64,000 nt of DNA from Rhexocercosporidium sp. MPI-PUGE-AT-0058. Lineage: Eukaryota; Ascomycota; Leotiomycetes; Helotiales. Shown in pieces: positions 44,840-55,059 of the stretch (positions within the stretch are counted from its first letter, which is position 1; each line of letters starts with the position of its first letter). The translations under genes and the position numbers were made by a program. The stretch covers positions 1,302,001 to 1,366,000 of the forward strand of contig JAGTJL010000018.1 in NCBI GenBank assembly GCA_020746875.1. Direction: 5' to 3'. The notes below the pieces were generated by a model, which did no database searches, was not told where the DNA came from, and saw only the letters and a program-made list of their open reading frames with translations.

Positions 44840-45094
44840 TATTACGATTCTTAGCGCCTTATATTCTAACCGAGTGAGCTCGGCATCGCTCGTAGCATCG
44901 CCTTAGTATAGCAACTATAGCGCTAGGCTTAATCGGGAAAGGCTAGGAGAACCTTTTATATATTTATATTAAAGCTCCCTTTTATAAAAAGCTCTCCTTT
45001 TCTCTTTATCTTTTCTTCTTGATTCTAAGCGTAGCTTTAGGTTTAAATATAAAACTATTTTTTGTACCGTATTAACTTCTAGCCAGCCGTAATA
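44840..45094 (+). repeat. Right LTR of the Gypsy element
   Basis: Begins TATTACGATTC and ends GCCGTAATA. It shares long identical blocks with the left LTR (for example CCGAGTGAGCTCGGCATCGC). Only C/T and G/A differences were seen. Confidence 0.92.
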
Positions 45095-47271
45095 TTTTAT
45101 TTAATTATTATTAGTAATCCTGATAACGAATAGTAAGTAGTTTTATTAATAACGCTACCTTTAGTTAAAAGCCTTATGCCGCTAATAAAAGCGATATTAA
45201 TTTAGTTATTTAAATCTTATTAACAGAAATACAGGTTTTATTACAGCTCGATTTAAAGTTATGCCGATATTCCGTCTTCCCTTAATACATAAGAATTATT
45301 AAGAGTTAATATTATTCTTCGAGGATTTGAGCCCGTGCAAGCGGGAGCAACTTTTTAATATATTATTTAAGCAGTATATTTGAAAATATATATTCTACTT
45401 AAGCATATATATAAAAAAATATATATATTACTTTAAAGTATAAAGGCGTCTATAAGTCTTAAGATTTTAAATTTACTTATTTACTTTTGGCCCGCGCTTA
45501 TTATATAACGTATTAATTATTAAGATTATCTTAAGTGGTATAATTAATTTATAAATAAATACTTAAGGAATATATATAACGATAGTATTACAAACGCCCC
45601 GCGTCCCGTGACACTAGGCCCCGGGACAGCGTAGTACTCAGGACTATAGGCTCAGGAGGGTAGGGGTTCCAGGGGAAGTATATTAAGAGAGTATCGCTCC
45701 TGGAAGCATTCCTCTAGAAGACCTTAATACTTAGGATTTTATAAGTCATATATTATATAAATGTTATTATCGGTAAACAACTAGAGGGCAGATAGGCCCC
45801 TGGATTACGCGACCTCCTCACGTGACGACCGCTAGGACCGATGGACCGCTAGAGGTCCAGCGGTCTCAGCGGTCTTAAGGAGGATAAAGGTTTTATAAAA
45901 GACTGGCACGTCTGCCATTAGATAAGAGCTTCGTGCTCAACTGAAAATAGTATTTCAACTATACTAGTCATTATTTATTCCACCGTACGTGATACACCTA
46001 CTTCTCGATCATTAAGATTAACACAACCCACCGTATTTACACCGAGTAAATAGACGGACCGTGACACCGCAATGACTCTTACGACTAATACAAAATCTAT
46101 TGACGACGAAGTATTTATTATTCGCCTAATTAAATGCCGTTTTAAAGTTTTAAATCCCCTCAAACGATTGGCAATGTTTAAATCTTATAAGTTTAAAAAA
46201 AAATCTTATTAAATAATAACTTAATATAATAATAAAAACTTATGCAATATATATAGCTCCGTAAGGCTGTCGCCGGAAGTTATAATTTAATTACTAAAAT
46301 AAGCGATAATCTTAATTGATTTCGTCGCTTTTAAAAGATCATTAAAATAACCTTAAAGTAAAATATATTACGTGCGCTGGCTCTCGGACTAGAAACAATT
46401 TAAAATAAGTAAGCCGAGGAAAGCGGAATAAAAGGATATTTAAAGCTCGCGGTGGCTTTTTTATAATTCATTTTCATTAAGTAATTAGCCACTACTTTAA
46501 ATACACTTATGTATATATGATTATAGTGTGTGTAATAAGGCAAAAGTGCGAGCACTACCTCGCTTCAATCGCGTTCGATAAAAAAGAAAACGAACGCCTT
46601 AGCCTCGATTACTTATTTCGAGTTTACTATATTTAAATACGTGTTATTATTATGTCAAAAGCTTGCCTTTAATATTAATTAAGACTCGCTTAATAAACTG
46701 AAAGCGAAGCAAGATTTTAAAGAGTTAAATATTAATAAATATAAAAATGACTCCTTTAGAATTACTCAAGAATATAATAATATTTTAATTAGAATTACTT
46801 TATATAGACTTTTATTACCTCTATTAGCTTTAAGTAATAATATCCGTATACAAATACATATATATATACATATATAAAATCTTATTAAGCACTTTTATTT
46901 TCTTATTACTAAGTCCTTTTAATTTCGCCGACCTTATTTAAAAACTCTTAATGTTATACTTAATAAATAATACTAAAAAGAAATAAAGACAATATGTTAT
47001 CTTTAAATAAAATTATAGGCTTTATATTGCTGTCGTTATATATATTTGTCGTTAAATCGTCGTTTAAATTCATTAATGGGATCTCGAGGGGCTCCTGTGT
47101 ACGCCCCCAATTCCTATTAAATTACCTGCGAGTACTGTTTATAATAGTGTGAGAGAGCCGCTTCGGTTTTACGCGGTTATTTAACTATAGGAGGGAAATT
47201 TTTATTTCTTAAATTTAGTTAAAATTTTCCTTTAATTTAAAAATCGAAGTAAGTATTGAAATTATTCCTTA
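45095..47271 (+). mobile_element. Degraded retroelement debris, class unresolved
   Basis: AT-rich, stop-filled sequence with a GC-richer island at 45597-46075 that has LTR/leader character: C/G-rich start, TATAAAAG near 45893, and CTATACTAGTCATTATTTATT then a short leader. An ATG follows at 46072 (MTLTTNTKSIDDEVFIIRLI), as in Copia-type leaders and gag starts. No second LTR was found. The debris seems to continue at 49428-49920 beyond the inserted pogo element. The Copia assignment is only a guess from layout. Confidence 0.4.
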
Positions 47272-49427
47272 ACGTACTTGTATAATAAGCGGGTCATGCA
47301 AGTAAACGGGTCACGCCCTACCAAAATCACCATTCCTACCTTCTTAAACCAGTTATGTCTCCACCAACTAATGCTCAATTAGCTTTTAAAAAAAGCCGAA
47401 TGGCCCTTGCGATTAATTCTGTTGATTACACTATGTTGCCTATCCCTCCCGGTAATAGGTGACAACTTAGTTAATCGTGGTGAGACTCGATTACACAGTG
47501 TAAAGCTTTAGTTGTATTCTATGTATTTGTTCAAGTCTAAAGAGCTACTTCTAATGTGTCGATAAGAGCTTTATATATAAGAGGCTCTTATTATATGCTA
47601 GTCCTAAAGTAGCTAGCGTCAAGTGCTCTTTGTTTACCTCCTGCGACATGCAACCCCTGTATTGACTCATTCTCCGTATTCACGTGGTTCCGTGAATATC
47701 ATTATTCACACAAATTCGTATAAATCAAGCTCTTTTACGAGTGTCCGCAAGGCCGCAGTTACGTACGGAGTCTCCCGATCGACTTTATAAGCTCGACTTA
47801 ACGGACGCGTCTCGCAATAAGAAATACGGTCCGCAAACCTCAAACTTACGGATACGGAAAGCAAACGCTTATTAATTAGATTTTATTTATAAACGAACGA
47901 GGTCTACCGGTCCGTATAGCTTTAATTTAAGATATAGCGAACCTATTTCTTTAGAAACGGACCGGTACGGACGCGTCTTCTACGCGTACGGTTGGACCTC
48001 GATAGCCATATAACTTCGTACGACGTCACGACTTCTTACAGGCTTAATATAATCGAAAATACGACTATAAGCGTGCCTTATGCGAAGATCCTACGGTTAT
48101 TCGAGACTGGTTTTAGCTTATATAAAATACAATTTCAAAATACGGGATTTAAAAAGAGAATATTTATAACTTCGACGAGACTAGCTTTTAAATAAAAGTT
48201 ATTACAACTGCAAAGGTTATTATAAGTTCGGAACATTCTTTACGGCCCGTTATAATTCAGTCAGGGAACCGGGAATAGATTACGGCTATTAAGTATACGA
48301 GCGCGTCTGGCTGAACGATTCCTTTAATAATTATCTTTACTAGCAAGGTTTATATTTCTTTATAATATATAAACGAATTGCCGCGCGATTAAACGATAAT
48401 AATTAACGAAAACGAGTGGACAAATGACTCTTTAAGCCTTAACTGACTTACGGACGTCTTTAAAAACCATATAAAGGACCGTACAAAGGAGGTATATCGA
48501 CTTCTAATCCTTAACGGACATAAAAGTCACTCTACGCCTAAGTTCGACTTATTTTATTTAAAACACTCGATTATCACGCTTTATATACCGTCATATTTAT
48601 TATATCTTCTTTAGCCTCTTAATATTAATTGTTTCGCGGTTTTAAAACGGTCGTACAGACGACAGATTGAAGACTTAATGCAAATTAAAGTTAATTATAT
48701 TAATAAATTTAATTTCCTTTTAGCTTATTTTATAGCTCGTACGGAAGCTTTAACTTTAAATACGGTCCGTAGCGGGTTCGTAGCTGCTGGATTAGTCCCG
48801 TACGACCTTAAACGGGTCCTTTCAAAGCTTAATTCTTATTTACGGACGCCTACCCCTCCTCCTCCTCCTCTAACCGAATAAGCGCCTTAGGTTTTAGAGA
48901 CATCACACAATATATAAGAGCTAGAACTTCAGGCTAAGGCAATTAAAGACTTCGTGTAACGTCGTACGGCTGGCTCTTCTAGCCCTACGGACTGAGCAGT
49001 TCGACAATTAATTAAAGGTTATTAAATGACAATGTATTCCGCGGTTCTTCTTACGGACGAAAACAAGAAGCTACGGACCGCAAACGAACGTCAAACAAAG
49101 GAGAGAGCCGTACGGAGGTCGTATATTGCGAAAGGAGGTGTTTTGACAGTTTAGGAAGGCTTGAATCGATCCGCAATTATAAATACAAAGCCTACGGATC
49201 AGTTTATGGGTGGGGTTAAAGAGTAGCGGATCCGCGCACCACAGACGTGTAATATGTGTAAATCGCCGGAATACACGGCTCGTATGTACCCACTTAAGTT
49301 TGTTTTTAATTAATTTAATTTAATAATAATAATTTTAAGTTGTTATTAAATTATTAGTTTTCGAAGTAATAATTTTGGTGGGGCGTGACCCGTTTACTTG
49401 CATGACCCGCTTACTATACAAGTACGT
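47272..49427 (+). mobile_element. Complete pogo/Fot1-type element inserted in retroelement debris
   Basis: 2,156 bp with about 56-bp terminal inverted repeats starting ACGTACTTGTATA, differing at only two sites (A/G and T/C). TA sits on both sides (47270-47271 and 49428-49429). The TIR contains a repeated GGGTCA motif (GCGGGTCATGCAAG, ACGGGTCACGCC) that may be the transposase binding site. It carries a plus-strand transposase relic and is less AT-rich than its surroundings, so it is probably younger than the host debris. It is distinct from the element at 8430, whose TIR differs beyond the first ACGT. Confidence 0.9.
47740..48881 (+). pseudogene. pogo/Fot1 DDE transposase relic
   Basis: N-terminal HTH part: SVRKAAVTYGVSRSTL then ARLNGRVSQ. 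The CENP-B-like second helix region follows to about 48100. Catalytic core: YNFDETSF (first Asp kept, about 48165-48185), ITTAKVI, LRPVIIQSGNREWITAI, LLILNGHKSHSTPKF (second Asp now Asn, about 48506-48545), then PLNINCFAVLKRSY where the family has LQPLDV (third Asp now Asn). The C-terminal part is nearly clean: RSGFVAAGLVPYDLKRVL and a Pro-rich end TPTPPPPPLTE-stop at 48879-48881. TGA/TAG/TAA stops elsewhere. Asp-to-Asn changes at two catalytic sites are G-to-A transitions. Confidence 0.85.
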
Positions 49428-49920
49428 TAGGCCTAATAATTATATAAGTGGTGATAGTCGCCTTATTAACTGACTTAAGCTTTTGCAAACTTTTTTAACG
49501 TTAAGCATTAAGACTATTATAAGTAATTCTTCGTTATACTAAATAATTATAGTAAATATTAATATAACTTCCTTTAACCTTAAAATTACAACCTAAATTT
49601 AGAGGTCTTCCTTTACTATAAGCAATAAAATGTCCGAATTTAATAAGAGCATAATAGTTGGCGTTTATATATCTTTATTTAATATAATTATTAATATATA
49701 AAGCGTCTTGTCTTTATTTAAATTAATAACTAAAGTGATTATTTTAATTTTTTACGCTATCTCGTAAACTAAAACAGGAATTAATATAGCCTTCTTTAAT
49801 TTAATGAATAAGGCGATTGCAGGTCGAGGAGGACCATAATATAATAAGCTTATTTAAGCCCGCTTCTTAAAAATAAGACAAGGAAAGTATAATCAAACAT
49901 TAAGGAAGCCAAAACGAGCC
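49428..49920. other. AT-rich repeat debris
   Basis: Continuation of the RIP-affected debris interrupted by the pogo element. No open frame or terminal repeat. Confidence 0.4.
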
Positions 49921-49929
49921 CCTTTAAAA

Positions 49930-50095
49930 GCTAAAATAGCCTCTTAATATATACTTAGGCTGACTCTGTCGTGTACTTAGGTTACTCTAGCTTAATTCAG
50001 GCATACTTAGGGATGCTCACTCTTAGCTTAGGTTAAAGCGGCAGCTGCTCACGTCCAAACACTAAAACAGAACCAGCGAAAAAAAAGTTAAGTCT
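49930..50095 (+). repeat. Dispersed repeat, copy B
   Basis: The tail (about 50005-50090) matches the copy at about 505-585 in the same orientation: GGTTAAAGCGGCAGCTGCTC against GGTTAAAGCAGCAGTAGCTC, then shared GCTCACGTCC and GAACCAGCGAAAA. This copy shows extra C-to-T changes (TTAGG for CCAGG-like sites). Class unknown. Confidence 0.6.
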
Positions 50096-50144
50096 GACTT
50101 ATTTAATATTCACCTGGGAAGTTAAGAAACACAAAGCCAACTAA

Positions 50145-50708
50145 TCCGAAGTTGACAATTTGGAACACCAAGCCTACGAAGCATGCCTAGCATACCTAAG
50201 TCATACTAGCAGGTCTCATATCTACGCGATGACAACGATCAGTACCATAGCACGGCTATGGTTTATGCATGTCAATGAAGATTACCCCGTTCTATGGGCA
50301 CCAGGAGGTGTTGACGTGGGGGACAAATCGTACTATATCGACGCCCATAGCACCGTCGGCAGCAAGATTGTGGATGGTTAGGACTACATGAAGAATCACA
50401 AATCAATATCCGAGGCAAAAGTGAGGAAACTCCGCGAAGCCCTCCACGCTGCTGTCGAGAGCAACCAGTCTTCCATAAAAAATGACTCTCCCACGCCTGG
50501 GCCTAGTTCTAGCCCCGATTACAGCATAGATTCTACGGCCGCCATTCAGGAAGGTCCTAGCAACGTCTCCGGATTCTCCTACACACTTCCGATCTTATCG
50601 ACCCACGGTGTTGCAGACTCTGACCCCGTGCAGTCAGCCTCTGGCCCTGGAGATACTGTCTTTGGCCAAAGTCCTGAGGCTTTAGTTAAGGTAAAGAAGT
50701 TTCACTGA
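50145..50708 (+). pseudogene. Unknown fungal protein, 5'-truncated, one in-frame TAG
   Basis: A frame without ATG opens after a TAA (50142-50144): SEVDNLEHQAYEACLAYL, HTSRSHIYAMTTISTIARLW, YPVLWAPGGVDVGDKSYYID, SKIVDG-stop (TAG 50379-50381). The same frame continues DYMKNHKSISEAKVRKLREA and a Ser/Pro-rich tail to TGA 50706-50708. About 187 codons in all. The N-terminal half looks like a conserved helical domain. I recall similar fungal hypothetical proteins but no name. The 5' end is cut by the dispersed-repeat copy immediately upstream. Confidence 0.5.
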
Positions 50709-51421
50709 GTGAGGGGATGAGAGCCAGCATCTTATACCGGAGAACGCAACATATGTTGAACTGGAGATCCAGACGAGTCTAGAGAGCGGCGACTTCTACC
50801 GTTGCATACTGGCGGCGGCTACTCTTTCTCCTGTCGCTATGGAATGCTGACAGCAGATACACCGTGCTCCCTGGAGCCGTACGTGTTGTTGATATGATAC
50901 AGACATAGCTGGAGCTGCTAAGGGGCCAACTGGTGGGCGAGGATACTACGATGCATCATACAAAGTTGTGAACGGCCTCAAACGATAGCCGGCGAGATGT
51001 TCGCGGTGATATCGATGGCGAAATGTGCGAAGTTAGCATTGAAGACAAGCTTGCAGTGGAAAATAGGGGCCGGTGCACATCACGTGGGCTTGTGTAACCG
51101 ATCCATTGTCAAGCTCCGTAGGGACACAACAACTGATTGGCACCTCACCTCACATCACCACCCCAGAGTCCCGACTCAACGAGAGGTCAATCAAACAGCA
51201 CGTTGTCGCTGTCCGCGAGTGACAATTATGACCCACTCCTTGTTTCTGAACAGCGCAGTCAACCTCCGTCGGTAACACGATCTGTGGCAAGCAACTAATT
51301 GGGCGCTGTGGCTACAGTTCATATTCGTGCCGCGGTCATGCGTTCCAATTAAGGTGGTGGTCAAGGAATTCCACCCCACCCCCTGCGGAGACCAGGCCAA
51401 ATGTGAGGGACTGAAAATACT
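50709..51421. other. Gene-like composition, no recognised product
   Basis: Normal GC but all frames are short. Because P450 sequence lies just beyond the element at 51422, this stretch may hold the diverged 5' part of that gene, but I could not read any P450 motif here. Confidence 0.3.
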
Positions 51422-52456
51422 AACCGGCTTCCCGCCTAAAATCCCACCCCTGTTATAAATCCCGCGATTTACACCAAAATCCCACATTTTTGAATATTAA
51501 TAAAACAACAACTACGAGACTTATAATTATGAAAATTAAAACATAGGTTTATCTGTTTATAGAAAATACAAATATATTATTTTAAATGCTTAAAAACGTC
51601 TTAAAAGTCTATAATAAAAGCTTAAAAACGCGGTTTTTGAGCTTTATTTAAAATTAAAATAATATACGTTTAAGTAATTCTAATAATAAACTAATTATAA
51701 AATCTTATATAAAAAAGCTTTAAAATATTTTTCGTATAAAAATAAAGTGTTATATGCAAGTATTTAAGGTTTAAGAAAATAAAAACCAATTTTTATTAAA
51801 CTAAGTGCATCTTAAGATAAAGAAACCTAGTTTATATTTTTAAAGTTTTTAAACTTAATTTAAGTTCTAAAGATCCTTATATACGTAATATATTATATAA
51901 ATATGCTTTTAAAAAGGTAAAAAATTAATAGTATATATTTCGGCTTATTTATTTTTAATATATATTATTATAAAGTCAATTTTAAAGGCTTTTTAAAATT
52001 TTAAATTATAAAATGTAATAATCTATCTTAGTAAGCATTATTTTAAGTTTATAAAATAAAATATCCTTGATCAAGATTTTAAATTCAGCTTAAAAAATTC
52101 AAGTAATATTATTTATTATAATATCCTTATATTTTCCTCGTAATATCTAAGTTTAAGTCATAAATAGCTTTTAAACTATTATAGATTATATATAGCTTTA
52201 TACTTTATATTTAAATTAAGTTTTATAGTTAATATTTAAATAAATTTAAATAATATAAAAACCCGAAACTTAATTAAGTTTTATGCGATAATAAAAGTCT
52301 AGTTTTAGAAATATTAAGCTTTAATATTAAATACTTAAAAACTAGATTATTTATAATTCAAAAAGTAAGTTTATAGCTCTTAATATGCAAAAGTTATCGC
52401 CGTTTAAAAACGTGCGATTTTGGTGGCAAGGTGGGATTTTAAACGGGAAACCGGTT
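51422..52456. mobile_element. 1.0-kb non-coding TIR element beside the P450 relic
   Basis: Imperfect inverted repeats: left AACCGGCTTCCCGCCTAAAA and reverse complement of right AACCGGTTTCCCGTTTAAAA. They differ only by C/T, followed by ATCCCACC in both. ACT flanks both sides (51419-51421, 52457-52459), a possible 3-bp target duplication. The interior is almost pure AT with no coding remnant. 1,035 bp. Superfamily uncertain (a 3-bp duplication would fit PIF/Harbinger-like, though ACT is not their usual site). Confidence 0.7.
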
Positions 52457-52469
52457 ACTAGCGTGTTCG

Positions 52470-52986
52470 CTTATACCCGCAAAATTTAGCAGTGTCCTCT
52501 TCAATCCCACCTACAAGGCTCATGTCCAGATAGAGCATCACTTTGTATTTGGGACTGACCTGAAAACTACGATCACAACCCTATCTGACAAGCTCCTTCT
52601 CACAAGCGCCACAATCAAAGAAGTTCTCCGCTTCCACCCTGTTCACGGTTCGTAAGGCGGCTCCAGGGACAGCATCGACCATGCATCACGATCTCACCAT
52701 ATGGACCAAACCAGCGCAGTTCGGTCCTGGTCGATTTCTGAGTCCCGAGACCCATTCTATGGAGGCTTGGATGCTCTTTGAAAAGGGACCTCGAAACTGA
52801 CTCGAACAGCAGATGGCTAAATTGGAGGTCAGTGTCATGTCAGTGTTGACAGTGAGATATTTTGACTTCCAGGCTGTCTTCGAAGAGCACGGTCTGAGCA
52901 TTTCGGATTGGGGTAGGCGCGCGTATCAGGAGTTGAATATGAGCGCAAAACCACATGATGGGATAGCGACGAAAGCTTGTCTATGA
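52470..52986 (+). pseudogene. Cytochrome P450, 3' part only, heme-ligand region destroyed
   Basis: Frame reads SSVLFNPTYKAHVQIEHHFV then FGTDLKTT and LTSATIKEVLRFHPVHG, which contains the K-helix ExxR (EVLR). A frameshift near 52645 leads to VRKAAPGTASTMHHDLTIW, PAQFGPGRFLSPETHSMEAW and MLFEKGPRN-stop-LEQQMAKLE. In functional P450s the last stretch is FxxGPRNCIGQ; here the Cys codon position is a TGA followed by altered codons, so the heme thiolate is gone. It continues VMSVLTVRYFDFQAVFEEHG and ends RRAYQELNMSAKPHDGIATK at TGA 52984-52986, typical fungal P450 C-terminus. Everything before the I-helix is missing; a 1-kb TIR element ends 14 bp upstream. Confidence 0.85.
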
Positions 52987-53359
52987 AGCGACTGAGTTTG
53001 TGACAGCAGAGGTAAGTGCCTACAAACGAAGTAGATTGAGATTGGTGTTGGTTTGAATAAGGAGGGTTCGCTTGTGCAAACGAGCCCCTATTTGTTCCTC
53101 ATCTCCAGATATAATTTTCGAGCTCCTATCACACAATCGGACAATCTCTCTACTGCGTATCGCATATATCAGTCGGTTGAATTTCTCACGTCAATGTGCA
53201 AATACAAATGGTACGTTTCCATTCCCCTGCTACCTATTTCCCATCTATCTCCAGAGTATTGCCTGTGAACAGAGCAGATATTGCCACCCAGCCGGACTGC
53301 AAATACACTCCTCGGATGTTTGTTGGGCATTCCTTATCATCGCCAAAGATTAGAAGGCT

Positions 53360-54019
53360 TTACATACGAATACAGCCATACCCGTGTTCACGCAGCATCC
53401 ATCGGCCACGATGAACTGGAAATTCAGCTACCACCATGACGCTGATTCTCTCCTTGGCTACTCCAACTTTGATGAGCAGACCAAGGACTGCACAAAGAGT
53501 CTTCCCCGAGGAGAGAACATCATCTACTACTACCACGGACCCATCCTTTGGAACCACGTCCTTCTCAATCTCAATCTGACCTTCCACCGTGGCATTGTTT
53601 GCCGAACCTGAAATATAGGAAGAGGGCTCGGCGACCGAAATGGTTGGTGGAGGAAGCTTCCCAGATTTCCGTATCAGTACCAAAGGCACATCGACTCGCG
53701 AGAAAAGACTAGATGCAAAGACAAAACCCCCAGCCTCGCAGCATACAACTCCCCCTACTTCTGCCCAGCCACCGGTAAAATGAGCTTGGAGCAGAGATGA
53801 GCATAACTCCAGACCACCCGGATGCTGAGGTATTCCAAGGACATGACGAAAGTCGATGTCCTGGCTTGGAAAGTTGGGTACTTGCCGTACCATATTTGAG
53901 AGTCGGTGCAAATCCTCGTGAACCAGTGGAAGCAAATGTCGTTCAAGAAAAGCCTCAACTGCGTCTTCCTTATTCCCGTCATTGTCGAAGATCAGACTGC
54001 CGTATTCATCTGATGTCAT
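53360..54019 (-). CDS. Phosphoribosyltransferase-type protein (adenine PRTase-like)
   Basis: Intact 219-residue frame from ATG 54019. It resembles fungal type I phosphoribosyltransferases of the adenine-PRTase kind. DIDFRHVLGIPQHPGG lies in the N-terminal half. The hydrophobic core GGVVCCEAGGFVFASSL is the strand-loop where APRT has GxExRGF. RVDVPLVLIRKSGKLPPPTI matches the APRT FxxxRKxGKLP loop. The PRPP-binding box VVVVDDVLSSGKTLCAVLGL is complete with the DD pair. These enzymes join a purine base to PRPP. Length is slightly above the 180 typical of APRT because of an N-terminal helix (EAFLERHLLPLVHEDLHRL). It may be a divergent paralogue with a different base or a regulatory role. Region 52987-53359 downstream holds only short frames. 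Confidence 0.8.
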   Translation of the reverse strand: MTSDEYGSLIFDNDGNKEDAVEAFLERHLLPLVHEDLHRLSNMVRQVPNFPSQDIDFRHVLGIPQHPGGLELCSSLLQAHFTGGWAEVGGVVCCEAGGFVFASSLFSRVDVPLVLIRKSGKLPPPTISVAEPSSYISGSANNATVEGQIEIEKDVVPKDGSVVVVDDVLSSGKTLCAVLGLLIKVGVAKERISVMVVAEFPVHRGRWMLREHGYGCIRM

Positions 54020-54172
54020 CAGTTCCTCCGGGCAGGTGGCAACATCTTTACTGGCCGTGTCACGGTCACTGCCTCCTCGTCGAAGTTGGCGAGTCTCTTC
54101 TGTAGCTGTTACCCGAATATGGCCTAGCCATTCTGGATACTAAGGATAATCGGCTGACGTCCTACAGGTTTG

Positions 54173-54460
54173 CACCATATCCTTCGAGCTACAACTACAT
54201 TATACAATCGCATGTCGACCCCACCGATGAACAAAGGCCCGTTCTTATTAACGCCGCGACCAGGTGTCTGACATACGTATTGAGGAAGACTGTGGATGCG
54301 GATAATGCCGAGGAACGTTGTTACTTCTGTTACGAGGATTGACAGAGCGGAGACGGCATGGTTCGACTGAGGTGTTGCAATCACTGGCTTCACGAAGAAT
54401 GTCTCTCCAAGTCTGTTCTCGCGTGACAGGTCCACACTCCCGTTCCCCGATTGTCTAATG
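54173..54460 (+). pseudogene. RING-H2 zinc-finger protein fragment
   Basis: Plus-strand frame: PYPSSYNYIIQSHVDPTDEQ, RPVLINAATRCLTYVLRKT, then EERCYFCYED-stop-QSGDG and MVRLRCCNHWLHEECLSKS, stop. The spacing CxxC, CxHxxHxxC fits ligands 1-6 of a RING-H2 finger, the E3 ubiquitin-ligase module. Two TGA codons (after ED and after VLA) interrupt it, and the final CPxC pair is lost by frame slippage, perhaps seen out of frame as LPFPDC. No start codon identified. The opposite-strand open frames over this region are shadows. Confidence 0.55.
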
Positions 54461-54489
54461 GTACGTCCGGACTGCCATACCTCGTTCAC

Positions 54490-55059
54490 ACAGCTCTTCC
54501 TAGTAAGACCTCAGTGTACTTTATTGCAGAACCTCAACTTTTATAATCACAGCTTTATCAATCACGCTGACCCAGCAGATGCTGACCATAGAGGCACGCA
54601 AGGTCGCGAACGTTGTTGACGTCCCTACCTCCCTGCCAACCTGAACACTCTTTCGGACCAACTTATCCTACGACAAGCGATATCGACACCCATTTCGCGG
54701 GTCTGTGCGGCGCCCGTCGGCGGGTATGGATTCGAGGGGGCGGCTACCCCAGATGCCAGAAGTAACTGGCTATACGAGTCTACATTCCTGGCTGCATCTC
54801 TTAGAAATGGCGGTGCGCAGCGTGCATGTATGAGGACACACACATGAATAGAAGTCACGATCTGGCGAGAGTAGAGAACGGAACGAATGGGAAGGTAAAG
54901 AATCGAACCTGCCGAGTTCAACTCCAGAATGGTGTTACGGTCGGAAGAAGGAAGCTTTTGATGCTATGGATTATTTTGAGATATACTATCTTAGTTACTC
55001 GGTCGTCAGATCATTACATTAGGTGATAGCAGGAATGAGATACAGTAATATGCGCTCGA
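54490..55059. other. Intergenic, no gene
   Basis: Normal composition, all frames short. A minus-strand open frame of about 98 codons (54625-54921) has no family signature. Confidence 0.4.

Larger units (their letters stand above)
37802..45094 (+). mobile_element. Ty3/Gypsy chromodomain LTR retrotransposon, complete but RIP-degraded
   Basis: Both LTRs (255 bp each) are present and flanked by a 5-bp target duplication, TTTTG at 37797-37801 and TTTTA at 45095-45099 (one G-to-A difference). Total 7.3 kb including a nested 548-bp element. Order on the plus strand: gag, zinc knuckle, protease region, reverse transcriptase, integrase, chromodomain, as in chromoviruses of the Metaviridae. All coding sequence is AT-rich, CA/TG-poor and full of stops. 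It separates the HET gene at 34967-37177 from the next repeat block. Confidence 0.92.

Noticed and set aside
53384..54105. Plus-strand open frames
   Set aside because: Antisense to the phosphoribosyltransferase-like gene.
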